Assembly: GCA_020746105.1 (NCBI GenBank)
Contig: CM036626.1
Location: forward strand, 19,581,001 to 19,645,000
Origin: Trogon surrucura
Lineage: Eukaryota > Chordata > Aves > Trogoniformes > Trogonidae
DNA length: 64,000 nucleotides
Reading direction: 5' to 3'
Positions 12,367 through 25,511 of this stretch are shown here, piece by piece; positions within the stretch are counted from its first letter, which is position 1, and each line of letters starts with the position of its first letter. The translations under genes and the position numbers were made by a program. The notes under the pieces are model-generated. The model was not told the DNA's origin. It did no database searches and saw nothing but the letters and a program-made list of their open reading frames with translations.

Positions 12367-15300
12367 TGTTTAACATGTTCCGCGTGTCAGACTCGCAGCA
12401 CAACTCCAGATTCGCCTCCCTTCTTGACATTTGTTTCTTATCTCTGACAATTAGTTGTGCTGAAATCACCTCGCTTGGTTTATTATCATGGAAGGGAGAC
12501 AGTTTTGCACTTAGAGGACTGTCTGCAATCTCGTTTTCTGCCTCTACGGTGCAACGTATTTTATTAACCCTTTGGCCACGTGCGTCTTGTATGGAAAGAA
12601 ATTTCCTAGTGCAAAGACAGGGATTTTTATTTTATTTTCTAGGATATGATCAGAGAACACAGTGATAGCCCAAGCAAGCATAATTTGTAAATGATTCATT
12701 CATATATGGTTTGTAAAGTTGATGAGACTCTTGAGAATCCTTACAGAGACTACGTAGGTTGAAGACATATTATGACTGTTGTTACTAAGGGTTGGGTTAT
12801 TCAGTACTTCTTCAGAAACCTGAAATTACTGAAGTGGGACATAAGAAGAAACCCACATAAAAATGCAAATAAAAATAAAATATTTTGATTAAGTTAGCAA
12901 TAACTTATCTTTTGTTTTGATTACTTTTTTCTCTGCCTTTCACACCTGCTTTACACAATGAATTGTGGCTGTTGCTCTACCTGCACAAGCTCTGCTGTAA
13001 CACCACGCGTTTTGGATTTGTATTGGTTCATTTTTCAGAGAGTTACGTGAAAAATCTTTTTTCGTGTTTGGATTCAAAAGCGCCCTCAGAAGGAAAAGCA
13101 AAACAGTTCAAGCTACATATATCCAGTCAACTATAATTGTTTTGATTGTCCAGTGTTACTTGATAGAAAGCAAATAACCTGATCCATTAATAACTTGAGC
13201 AGAATTGTAGTGTCCAACATCCCGGATACCTCCTGGTTTCTGCATTGCATCAATATGTTAAAATTCCAGCAGTGGGCTACTGTGGAGTTTTATTCTGGCT
13301 GTTGAATAGTTCAATAGTCAAGGTTTATGCTTTTTCACTAGGTTTAGGTTAAAAGGTTTTATTTCTGAAGCAGCTGTTATTTTGAGAAAATAGACCAGTT
13401 TTTAGATCTTGCTCATTAACACCTGCCCATTAAAGTGTTAAGGCAGACCTTAATATAGAGGTACCACAGAGCTCACGCTGAATATTTGTTCTTTCTTTAA
13501 GAAGGCCTTGTTTATTTTATATTTTGAATTATAATTGTTGGTTACAGTTTTATGCTTTGAACTCCATGCTGCTGGTCCCTGTAATAAAGGTAGCCCTGGA
13601 GGACTCATCTGAAGAATAACTTTGTTCCTTAACAATTGAAAAGAATATGATGAGCCCAGCATCGGGTCATGGTGATGCTACATGACCTTAGATGTAATAT
13701 CTTTTTTTTTTAAAAAAAAAAAAAATATTCATTTACATTTTTCAGAGCTGCTAAACATTATGATCCTGATCCTGACTATGTTTACTTATCATTTGGCAAA
13801 ACTTTCCTAAAGGAGATATGAAGATTCACCTCAGACATGCAGGCTTATGTGTCACAAACACCAGTGGAGCAAATTCTACACTTTGGACCTTTCAGCTCCA
13901 CAGATATCAACCCTGCTGACTTCAAATGAAAATATTACAATGCAATTTTAATAGTTCAGAGGCTACAATATCTTTGGGTTTGCTTTTGTGTAAGAATTGC
14001 TTGACAATGAGTGGATAGGGGGTTTTTTGTCTGATGCAATTTGAGAAATATCATGAGTCAGAAAGACAAAAAACGTTTTAGGGACAGAAAGTTCAAAAGA
14101 CAGACCTCTTCTTCAGAAGAGAAAAGCCTAGAAAAGAGGAGAGAGTAGAAATTAGCATTGAACAACCCAACAGGCTGGTGGGACACAAGACAAGTCCTGG
14201 TGGCCCTATGGGCACCAGCACTAACAGGAGGGTCTCTTGGACACCTTTTCCTTCATACAGAGACAAGTTCCTCTGAAATCAGCAGAAATCTTTCTCCTGC
14301 CTGAAATGAGCTTTGGATCAGGCCTGGAGTACAAAGGAGAAATCTAAAGGAAAAGAAAATGTGAAAACAAATTCATTGTGATGTTAGATGAGAAGAGCAC
14401 AGGGACGACACCTCTGATGTTGCCTTTTACGAAGCTTTTCAAAACCCGAGTTCCTTCATTCGCAGGGAAGTCTCATCTTAGGGAAGCGTCAAAGACAACC
14501 ACCAAACAGCAACAAAGTGATTGCCACAGCTGAGATGTTTCCCTCTGACATCGCTTTGAAAACACTTAGCCTAATTCTCTCAAAACTTGACAATTAACTG
14601 AAATTTGGTTACTTCCATTCACCGGAATGAAAGAAAAAGGGGAAGAGTATAACAAGGCAGAGGTGGAAATAAATTACAAATCTTGTGTTCCAATTGCTTC
14701 AGCATTGACAAACCTTCTTGCAGCATCCATGTGTCAAACATCCATGGAAAAACAAAAATCCAAACGTAAGTCAAACCCTCAGGAATGGTGATTCCAGCTG
14801 GCTTAGGTCATGAGGGACCATCCAACATCAGCTGCAGAGCACTCCCCACACTCCGCGCTGAATTTCCATACACTGTCTGATCTCTGTTCAGCAACTGCAA
14901 AGGTAAAATTGCAATTTTCATAGGGGAGTGGCCACCTAACGACAGTGGGATGTGTTTTGTTATCCCAGGTTTTAATGCCAGGAGAAGGGAGAGGGGCGGG
15001 CTGAACACTGAACTGCCTTGTGGATCACTGACTTCACACCTGGAGGTACAAAAGACAGTTGAAGTTTTTTAAATGTCTAGAAAAAAAAAAAAAACCAAAA
15101 AACCCCAGTAGCTTAAATATCTAGGAAGTTAAAGTGTTTTTTTTATGTATTACTTCTAAGGCTGGGGTTTTTTTGTCAGGCTCAGAAGATCCTGCACTTG
15201 CCTTAGAGAAGGATAGTGGAAAACATAATTGTTGTGTAGCAAAAAGTGATCGTGGAAACGAATTCCTTGACTCCTTTAGATAAATCAGAGTAAATTATGG

Positions 15301-17000
15301 AGAGTTTTGCGTGAATGCAGCCAGGGACATTTTGAATTAAGAAACAGAGGAAGACTAAAGCTCCAAAATGAATCTCAGAGGAAATGGTGTTGCCATTCAC
15401 TCTTGAGGCAGACTGCAGAGAACAGGGCAGCAAACATGTTTTGGGTTTACCTCTCTAGTCTTAGCTCAAATCCAGCTTAAAACCAGACAGACCTGATCTG
15501 GAAAACCTTAGAGACCACCTAATGATTGAATATCAGGTTTTAAACCATCCCCTGCTCAGTTCCATGCCTCTGTGATGGGGAGCTGAAAGAACTCAGTTCA
15601 GTCTGTTCATCAGGCTCCTACAAGAGAAGTTGTTTGTTTTTTTTCTTAATAATTTGGACTATTAGCTGTTGAAATAAAACACAATATGCCAAAAGGAAAA
15701 ACATTACTCTCTGAATAAAGCAAACACACCCTGATTCATTTACTTGCTTTCTAAGTTGACAGCAGAGGTCAGCGACGAAGACAATACAAAATCACATTTT
15801 CTCAGCTTGGTTTCAGCTTGTTTAGGGAGGTCACTCCAAGCAGCACAGAGGTAATCACCCATCAGGGCAATGAAACCTTACCTCAAATCACTTGCAAGTT
15901 CTGGTTGCTTTTTATACAGGTTGTTCATTGTCACATCAAGGAAAACATCTGAACATTTTCACCTGTACAAATATTTCTACTGAGACGCTGATTTTTTTTA
16001 TACATTTATTTGTCCTGCACGGCTTTTCACTCCACTATAACTGTATTGCTTCTGATAGACATTGTCTTCTTCTAAGTGGTTTGCCTTTCTTTGTGGTTAT
16101 TATTGGATAGCGAGAAGTGCTGGAGAGAGAAACCTCAATCCATCTCCCTCCCACCCATTTGATGCCAGAGCCTTCAGATTAAATATTGTACCCTTTGGAG
16201 AGCTCATCCTCACAACACTCTTACAATAACAATTAGTGAGAGTTACTAGCTGTCTCAGCATTCTTAAGTTTGCTCTTCAACCTTAATCTTCCATCCCCTT
16301 CTTCAAATCTACCTGTTCTCCACACTCCATAAAACCTGAAGACTAGAAATAACCTTAAAACCACATATATCTTTCTCCATAAAAAATATAAATGTAATAT
16401 TAGTATGCGATCATATCATCATGGTTTTGATAGAGGTAATGGATATCAACAGAAAGTTGAACACAAGAAAAAAAAACCTTTTATAATATCATTTATGAAT
16501 GCATAAGATGACTTACAAAGAATATAGTTGTTGCTGGTTAGATTTTCCTTGTCTAACTAGGTTTCCTCTGATGAAGAATTGTTTATCCAGACATATTTAG
16601 AAAACACACCTTTTGTGTGATTTGTTTTTGTAACAGTCAATAAGAAATACCAGGGAAAAATACTTATTCCATCATTAAAAGGTTTGGAACTGGGTAGATT
16701 ATTTTTGTCACTTCTGCAGTGCAGCAGTGAGGTCTATTTGTAGAGAACCAGAACGCTTCTTTGATGTGGGTGCTTTTAAATAACTTAATTGCAAGGCAGA
16801 TGGTAGGAAACAAAAATAAAACCCTGATGAAACAAAACAAAAAACCCTGCATAAAGGTGGAAAATTGCTTGAGGAATGCTGTGGTCTCACAGGGAGAAAT
16901 CTTTCTATTTGTAGCTGGTAACTGCAGACTCCAAGTCTGTGATTAGCCTTTAATGTAGAAGAGGTAACACGATGTAGCTGATGAAAACATGTCAACACAG
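12367..17000. other. Unique non-coding sequence; T10A14 inverted homopolymer at 13702-13725
   Basis: No gene or known interspersed repeat is recognised. At 13702-13725 ten T residues are followed directly by fourteen A residues, a perfect self-complementary tract. Short A-runs occur near 15080. Open frames are under 80 codons, apart from chance overlaps at the right edge. Confidence 0.55.
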
Positions 17001-20000
17001 CATGAGGAAAAGAACAAGGAGGCAACTTTTCCCTCAAATGAAAAGTTTCAGATCTTCAAACACTCTCTGTCTTCAGTAGCAACAATTGGAAATAATAATA
17101 AAAAAAAATAAAAAAAGCTTTAGTACTCGTACAAAGCATCCAAATTTTTTTTGGTCAGATTTCTGCAGGCTTGCTAACATAATGGGCTGCACAAAATCTA
17201 GTCTTTTTTGTTAGACTCCCATTTTTATATGCAATATGCTATCATGGGAGAATTTGGGCACAGGACCAAACACAACTAAAAGGTTTGCTCCTCTTGAAGA
17301 CATTGGTGAAGCTGTTGGTGCATCCTTCCAGGTGGAGCACGGCCACAAAGGTGGTGGTCTGGTGGGGAACACTGAAATATGTGACAGCTGTCAAAAAGAG
17401 CCTCATCTCTAGCTGTGTTATCTGCTTTAGCCATATTGGTGGTAATTATGTTATGCGCGGATACAGAGGGAGATGCTTCAAGCCAGATAACGCAATACAG
17501 AAGAAATAAAAACAGGAAAACAATGTGATCCATCACCTATGCAACACCCATCTCTCTTGAACACGTCAAGCTAGACCTGGAATGCTGATCAAAATGACAC
17601 CTATCTATAGGCAATTCAACTATTATTTATTTTTTCAGAGAGGATGGAATAACAAACTGCTCTACGTTGCAGTCAAGAACCACAACGCTGATAGTCTCTG
17701 AGGGATTTCATCTCAGCCCGGGCAGGTCATTAGGAGCACATTACCCAGAACACATCAAGTGGATTGAATCACTAATCAATAGAAAACACAAGGTAGTAGT
17801 GTATGCAGTTGACAGATCATGGTAATAAGTGCTCCAAGAACAGTAATTTTCTATGTAATGACTAAAAGAGCAAAAAAAAATCTGACCTGAAGCTGAAAAT
17901 TCAAATATAGGCTCAGAAAGCTTTCTGGTGGCTTCAGACTTTCTATACTACTTAAACCACACGTGTGGGAATGCAGATATCCTGTTTCTGAGGAGCCACA
18001 ACTGTGTGTTTAAGGACTCTCCCCTACCAGCACTATTACCCTTCAAACTCCTCAAAAATGCATCTTCACACATGATCTCCATGCCTTGGTTCTCCTACAG
18101 TAGGGGATGTTACTACCCCCTCCCATGTCCCACTTTTCCCACCTCCTGGGGGTTTAACAAAGCTCATGAAGGTAAGAGTTGTCTTTGCTGAGTCTGTCCT
18201 ACAATACTCACTCAATGCAGCCCTCATTTCTTTTACTGTCTTCAGGCACTGCTATGGTAAAAATAATAGGAAAAAAACCAAATCCTTGTGAGTGAAGCAG
18301 TATGTTAGGACTGTACATACATTTCCAGAAAACAGACATAGCAGGACATGCCCTCACTGATGCACTTTGCCAAGCAACGTTGACTTCTGATCATGGCTAA
18401 ATCCAAGTAAATGGAAAAAAACCCACAACAAACAAAAAAAAAAAAACAACCAACCAACCAACAAAACACCAAACCCACTATGATTAAAACTTCAGATATG
18501 GTCTCTGTGATGAGGGTGCTGCTGTTTAATGAAAGGACAGTAATTCTGCAGGGTTTTAGGGGAGAAAGTATGTGAACTTGCAAGTGTAAAACCTGGATTT
18601 AGATGTGCAAGGTCTTACAGATCCCCAAGTAAATATATTTAAAGAATTACTGAGATTATTCTATGGCAGATTATGACCAATGACAGTGAGATCAGAGAGA
18701 GCTCACTGCAGGGTTTTCCCTCTAAAATCCTAATCTCAAGTAGTGTCCTGTCGTGCATTGTTTGCTCCATGGAAAATGCTGCTGCAATGCTGCCTGCAAA
18801 CCCATTAGCAACATTTTTTTTCTTCTCCTTTTGAGATTCTCCGAGATATATTGCCCTTTCGAGATTAAAATCTAGACCTAAATCTTCAAAGCAATTACAT
18901 AGACAAAAAGCAGCAATCTCCTCCTGCCACGCGACGTCCAGGGAGTAGAAATCGCCAGATCAGAAAGTGATGGTGGATTATCAACCCTGAGAGAAGGCAT
19001 GATATCCTGCAGGAGTGATCAATACAGGAACAAATATTCCTACCTCAATCTTGCTCCTCTATAAAGCTGTAGGGGTTTGTTGCAGACATTAATGGAAAGA
19101 CAATTGGACAACAGATTTCCTTGCCCCCCCTGGGAAAGAGCGCTTTTAAAGAGCTAAAACAATACAAAGAAAGAATGGAAACGTAAGGAAATCCACACTT
19201 TCAGCTTGGTTTTGTCTTCTTCCTTTGTTAGAAATAAAATGTTACTGGTTTTACCATCCCTTCCAATACTTTTTTTTTCCCCAGAAAAAGTTTTGTTGAA
19301 AAGAAACGAGTAAGCAGGCAGAAAGAAGCTGCTTCTGAGGTCCTCCAAAATTGTTATTTACTAGGAACAATATAAAAATTAATCAAACACTCCTGCAAAG
19401 AGAATATTATGATGAATCAATGCCAAATTATTAAATTCTGGCTTTGTTCCCAAATGTGCTTAAACAAGTAATGGCACCTGTGATCACTACATTGGTATTT
19501 GTTAGTTATTTTAAAAGGCAGGAGGCAAGATTTTTATGATGTTTGGTGTCACTCTGATTCTACAACCATCAATAAGTGAGGAAGTTTTTTTTTTTTTGTT
19601 ACTGTAAAGAGACAATTTCAACCTACATATACACAAGGAGACACTTTGCCTACAGGGTCACCAGAGCCGGGATTTCGCTGAAAGCAGTGAACAAGATCCT
19701 CATTTTTCAACATGGGTATTCAATTATGACAGCAGAAATCAGCATATTCTCATACCTCATGCATGTATAAGTTGTTTGATAAATTTGGATATCTTAAAAT
19801 TATAATTACATATAGTAGGGATAAACTGTGGTCTGCATGATACGTTGCCTATAATGTAACACAAAACAGGATGGATCTTCAAACTTTTATATATTTCTTG
19901 TTACTACTGACATGAATGACATGGATGACAGAAACACAGATACCTGGGAGAATAGGAAAAAATTATCAATGTAATCCGTCTAGAAAGTATTTTTTACTGT

Positions 20001-21080
20001 ATTACAGAACAAGAAACTGAGGAAGCATTTTTTAAGAGTTTACCAAACATTACAGAAGGCAAGAATGTCACTCAAGGATTAAAATAGAAGAATTTTAGAG
20101 TCTGATCATGAGCCATAGTTCTTTTATGCTATTAAAAATAAATCCACTGAGGTTAACAAAATATGTTGTCTCTGAAGTTTGCTGATTTTAAACAGAAATA
20201 ATTAAATGTTGTTGCAGCTCTCTCAAGAAACAAACACTTCTAAAGATCAAACATCTCATTTAAGATATAGAGGGGATTAAATGCTATCACAATTTTTTTT
20301 CAGTAACTGTATTTGAAGCCATGAATTCTGTATGCAGAAAAAGACCTGTAGCAAAAATAAAATAAAAACCTCCACCCAGCTACAGGTGGTATTCATAATT
20401 TCAGGTACAGAAGAAAGCATTTCCTATTGTGTACCATAGCACTTAGTTGTAAGTGATAAAACTATCTGATACTGCAACAACAAAAAGGGAAATTTAAATC
20501 TGCAGTAAAAGGATTGAAATGGATTTTCGCCTACCAGGATCCTCAAAAATCAACACTGCACGCCATTTACATCAAGAAGATGGTTATTCCACATTGCAAT
20601 GGACATTTTGATGTGCATATCCACTATTTAACGTTATTGAGAAGGGAATGATGCTTAGCTAAACTAGAAACAAGTTTGTACCTGAATCGACTCCTGAATG
20701 TCTATAGAAATTTGTTTACTGGTAACCTCTTATAACTTTCAGCCTGTATTTTGCTCAATATTCACGAGGTATTTTAAGCAGCTCCTAGTCTTTATGTAGG
20801 AGGAAATACTCACTGGCCTTGCAGCAGATATTTCCAACCACGGGAAAACGTTCAATGGGTGGTTGAATGTTGGTGCTTCATCACCTGGTTACACTTTGTC
20901 CCTCCCATCGTGGAAAAAAACAACCAACCAAACACAATAACTCCTAAAGACTTGGACCCAGGGTCCTCCCCCAGGTGATATGGTCCCTGACTTTTTAAGA
21001 GGTCTTCTCCAGGGCTGTGGTTCTGGTCAGGGATGCTTGAATTTAAAGAGCATGTGGGGTTTGACTGGAAAGGAAGGACA
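17001..21080. other. Unique non-coding sequence with A-rich simple repeats
   Basis: No gene is recognised. A 13-base A run followed by (CAAC)n lies at 18434-18463. A possible splice donor GAAG/GTAAGA occurs near 18170 but no convincing acceptor pairs with it. The rest is AT-rich unique sequence. Confidence 0.55.
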
Positions 21081-24000
21081 GCTTGGAGATTAAGGAGCAA
21101 GCTGTTTTCCAGAAGATTAAAATTTATGTTTTCCTTCTCCCACAGATCTCTTTTCCAACCTCGGCTCATATGATACGAGAGCTGTTGGTTGTCCAGCAGT
21201 TGGGAAGCAACCTGTTCTTCTGGGCAGGACTTGCACTATTCAACTTTTGCCCAGGACTTCCAGATGCCCACCCAGCACTACAGTGCACGAAATTCACATG
21301 GTTGTTGTAAGGTTTGGATGGAAAGGACCGTGGCTCCGCGCATTATTGAAGAGCAGCTTTAATAGCTCCAAATTGCTTCCTCTTGTTTTGTGCAATTTAT
21401 TTGACTCTGCAGACAGGACAGGCAGATGGACGTCGAAGACAGTTTCTGCTGTACAACTCAGACTGCAGCAGATCCCTATTTCATGGGCATGTTACGAAGA
21501 TAAATACACTTACAAGGTGTTTTGATTTGCTTGTGTATAAAGTCTGTGGAATGCTCTCAGTAATTTTATTGGAATTAAAACCGGAGCTTAATTTCCTTTC
21601 CTAAGATTTATATTTCTTGCAGTTCTTTTTAAAGTTTCCAGAGGGAAAAGGAATCGAAGATTGTAAACCAGAAAGAAAGAGTCTTTAGTTCTTTGATTAA
21701 ACTTGTCATAACGGAGAGGACTATCACCTTAAAGGAAGATTTTATTACCGAAACATCATTAGATACTATGTCTGAGATTTTTAGTATGTGCCATAAATTT
21801 CTCTTCACTATTGCTAATACTTAAATATAATCCACATCTAAACCTCACATCTAATCATCCAACTTATCAACTTATTAATCAACATTTCACAAGTAGTCTT
21901 GACCTCTCTAAGACCACAGCATTATCAATGATCCCGAAAGGTGCTGATCTGATATTTGAAAAACCTAGGCAGTACGAGAGTCATATCGCTCAGATTTTAA
22001 TTCAGTGTTTTGACCTTGAAGCCTCTTGATTCATTAGACTTGTCAGTGACATAAGTAAGGTCAGATCCTGGGCATCTGGGGACTCTCTGGAAGTCTTGTT
22101 TCATTTTCAGAAGAAGTCACCGGCGTGCTAATGGCACAGCTGGCAGCCCTCCATCAGCGGGATGGTCCCCAAGGCCAGCAGACCTGGTGACCAAAGGGGT
22201 TTTTGGCTGACAACCTTCACCGTTTGCCCAGCATCACTCTGGTGCTCAGAGCAGAAAGAGAGCAAGAACTGCCAGGCTCCTGATGCATTTGATGTCCTAC
22301 AGACAGATTATTTCACAAAACCTGCAGACAGCTGGACCTAAAGCAAACCACCTCGAGTGGTCTATTTTATTCTGGGGATTAGGCCAGCTCCTGACAACTT
22401 GAGATCTGGAGCTTGTGAAAGGGGAAAAGCCATACTGGTCAAGTCCTGTGGCTGATATAACTCAGCTGGTTGGAAATCAAGCCAGATGAATTTGATTTCA
22501 AACAACATGCTTTTCACACCAGCATCAATAGACACTTTGGGGCTCTTTTTTTTTTTTTCCCCCCCTGTGGGATTGAGACCCGTAAAACCTATTCATGATA
22601 AACACTTCATGAACAATGTGGCTCCGTATGTAAACGTCCTCTTTGTTCGGCGCCAGCTGCAGATCTGTCACACACTGTACTCACAAAAGACTCTCTCACA
22701 CATCCTTAATAGGATGCTTTGCAGCCTTTAGTCCTGCCTGATGCTAATCGGTGACCTGGGCACAGGCCTGGTGTTTAAATAGACTTGTTCCTCAGAAACA
22801 AGGGCAGGATAATGAATCTAATTCCAGGAATACATCCCTAATACAGACACACATTTCCTCCCTCCTTCTGGCTATTCATATTCCAGGTCGAAGTGAACTG
22901 CCTAACGTCTTCTACATCGGTATCGCCAGCCCTGTCAAACAGCTAATTGTTCTCTAGCCCATCATTACAGTCAGTCAAACTGGATTTTTAACTTTGTCTT
23001 TTCTCCCTCCATTGGTAAACAACAGCAATGCCATTTCTGTCCTGAGCCCCATTGAGAACAATAGAATTAATTCCACTTTCAGCTATTTGGTTCTAATTTT
23101 CTACTAGTGTCAGAGGAACTTTGAGTAGAGACAGACATAATACTGCTCGTGAAGGAAAGGGTATGCTGCTTTGGTGTGAGCCTGTGGCAGTTCCCTTGTA
23201 TTCATCAAGGCAACAGAGGACACAGTCATCAATATTAGCTAAAGACTCCACACCAGGACTCCCTTTGCTGTGACAGTAATGACCTCCACAGCACTGACCT
23301 TTTCCAGAACAAGGTTTCAACCACAGATCCAGATTACAGACATTTATAACTAGAGATAGCGGAGTAAATCTATTACTGGTGGTAATAATAGATGGTTTAT
23401 CTTCTATGCACACAAGTCTCTGTAAGGGGATCTGGCATATCCTCTGCCAGTGACTTGCAGAGAAATTGCTGGAGCGCAGCAGAACATGAGAAGCTGGATG
23501 GAGGGGTTGCTGGCAGGGTTGCCAGTGACCTCCACGGGATTTTCTTGTCTGCATCTTTGGAAAGCTTTGTCTCTCCTACTGGACATGTAACTACTGCTGC
23601 CACTACTAACATTTCTTTGCCCTTCCCATACCATGCCTGAAACCGTGGTACTAGTCTCATTTTTTTTTTTTTAGACACCAATTTGCTAGTGAAAGGTCAC
23701 AATAATGCTGCTCTCTGTCCCGAGATAACTTTACTCTCATACTTCTTAATTTCATTCTTCACAAGACATCAGAAAGTGCAAATAAAGATCAAGAGTTTTA
23801 ATAAAGAAATTTACCCAAATGATAGCCTGAGCGATTGTTCTCCTCCAAGTTCAATTATAAGAATATGATGTGTACTTAATGGGGGGTTTGGTACATGGGT
23901 TGTATAGTGCCCACTCTTGTTCTTACCTCTTCCTGTTATATTTAGCTATCTCCTGGTGCTTCAGTAAGGGTAGTATTAATAAATTAATTGATCGAAGAAT

Positions 24001-24774
24001 ACATATAGCCTCAAGGATTATGCACAAGCTAGTAACATCAATACGTAGAGGATAATATACGCTGTTTACCAGCTGAAATAGGGATCAGGCTGATTTAGGT
24101 TATCAGCCCTCTCACAGCAGAAGGCAAAATTAAAATGAGCTATTGGGAAGTTAATCTGAGATGTTTGCTTTTTCAACACAGTTTAGGCACCAAGATGAGG
24201 GAAAAAAATGGTGCAACAATTGGCGTAAGCAAGTTGAAAAAAATGGCATTCTGGGGATGAGTACAACTAAACATAGTATATAGGTCTTCATGTGGAAAGT
24301 GATCTTGGTAAATCATTCTTGTCTTTTTTTTTAAAAAGTAGACTGAGGAGCTGGGAGATTTTTGTCAAGTATTAGTTTCATTGTTTTAAGTTAAATCAAC
24401 GGGGCTGAGTTTAAGAGCAAATGATACCTCTTTGTGTCATTTCACGTTAAATTTGCAACGTATTTTTTTTTTTGGTAGGTGAGGTGCAGAGTTGCCTCAT
24501 TCAAAATGTGAAATTTCATGAGATCAATATGGGGATCAACTGTTTAGAAGAGCAGTGACAGATGCTGAAGGGAAACCATTCAAAGACGTGAATCTCTTTG
24601 GATTCCAGTGCTCACTGCTGAAACCAAAAGGAAGGCTCTAGAGCTGAGCCTGCAGTAGAAAATATCTTGTAGAAGTGTGAGTTTACCCTTAAGGCACCAA
24701 AACGACCAAATGCCCCTCATTTCCTCACACATATTTTCCCTAATAGTTGCAACAGCAAGTTTTATGGAAGAAGC
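21081..24774. other. Unique non-coding sequence, no gene recognised
   Basis: Moderately complex sequence. A minus-strand frame at 23093-23554 (153 codons) has no recognised domain and no splice context. A T/C homopolymer stretch lies at about 22549-22566 and a T run at 23659-23672. No known interspersed repeat is recognised. Confidence 0.5.
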
Positions 24775-25150
24775 CCCATAATTTCCGAGTGAATGTCTCG
24801 CCCGATTGCTTTACTCAGAGCAGCTCTGTACGTGAAGGCACACAGCTGCCTGCAAGACAAACTCTTATTTCATGCAGGTAGCACAGCGAGGCTGTAACCT
24901 TTCTGACATTTAGGGGGTTTGATCACTGCCGCTAAATGCTTAACAAGCAGAGATTTGATTGTGTGGCACGAAGCCTGCATAATTTATTTTTAATAGTCTG
25001 ATAAAATCCGTCGCACAGTTGAAAGATGCATAAAGATTTGGACAGTGGAGAGGACTCTCCCATACAAAGATTTACACAAACGACTGTGTTATGGGAAGAG
25101 CGATGGGGTGTTAAACTGCTGGGAACCATTTGAGTAAGAGCGTGTTTTGA
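24775..25150. other. Candidate conserved non-coding block, left half
   Basis: About a dozen CpG dinucleotides remain in this otherwise AT-leaning segment (for example TCTCGCCCGATT, GCCGCTAAAT, CCGTCGCAC and AACGACTG). It has no convincing open frame and no repeat signature. The same character resumes on the far side of the CR1 insertion at 25160-25502, so the CR1 appears to split one block. Conservation is inferred only. Confidence 0.3.
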
Positions 25151-25159
25151 GAACGGGCT
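25151..25159. repeat. CR1 target-site duplication, left copy
   Basis: GAACGGGCT stands immediately before the CR1 and is repeated exactly right after its tail (25503-25511). Confidence 0.85.
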
Positions 25160-25502
25160 CATTAATGTTTACAAATATATCAAGTGTGAGTGTCACGAGG
25201 ATGGAGCCAGGCTCTTCTCGGTGACAACCAATGACAGGACAAGGGGTAATGGGCTGAAACTGGAGCATAAGAGGTTCCGCTTAAACTCGAGAAGAAACTT
25301 CTTCTCAGTGAGGGTGACGGAGCCCTGGCCCAGGCTGCCCAGGGAGGTTGTGGAGTCTCCTTCTCTGGAGACATTCAAGACCTGCCTGGACACGTTCCTG
25401 TGTAGCATTATCGAGGCGTTCCTGCTCTGGCAGGGGGATTGGACTTGATGATCTTTCGAGGTCCCTTCCAATCCCTAACATTCTGTGATTCTGTGATTCT
25501 AC
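25160..25502 (+). mobile_element. CR1 LINE, 5'-truncated, plus strand, intact 9-bp TSD
   Basis: The last 343 bp of a CR1 element: the ORF2 C-terminus, a short 3' UTR with GGACTTGATGATCTTTCGAG, and a tail ending in two ATTCTGTG units plus a partial one. Both ends are defined by the exact 9-bp direct repeat GAACGGGCT. By hand alignment it differs from the minus-strand copy at 9215-9743 at about 16 of 335 positions, so both belong to the same subfamily. At five of those positions this copy keeps a CpG where the other has TG or CA, which suggests a younger or less methylated copy. Confidence 0.96.
25161..25448 (+). pseudogene. CR1 ORF2 C-terminal fragment with lost stop codon
   Basis: The frame is open from the truncation point and gives the CR1 C-terminal landmarks [20 protein letters not shown] and [16 protein letters not shown]. 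The minus-strand sister copy stops after the residues FLCSII. Here the corresponding TAG is GAG, and the frame runs 11 codons further into the 3' UTR, ending WQGDWT. No reverse-transcriptase core is present, so no activity is expected. Confidence 0.9.
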
Positions 25503-25511
25503 GAACGGGCT
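25503..25511. repeat. CR1 target-site duplication, right copy
   Basis: GAACGGGCT here is identical to 25151-25159 and directly follows the CR1 tail. Confidence 0.85.

Noticed and set aside
13702..13725. T10A14 as a transcription terminator or hairpin gene
   Set aside because: It is a pure homopolymer junction. Such tracts are common slippage products in vertebrate DNA, and no transcript is implied.
18150..18171. Splice-donor-like GAAG/GTAAGA ending an open frame
   Set aside because: The only upstream acceptor-like CAG (about 17936) has a poor pyrimidine tract, and the encoded peptide is unrecognised.
23093..23554. 153-codon minus-strand frame as a cysteine-rich protein
   Set aside because: The cysteines do not form a known spacing pattern, and there is no exon or promoter context.
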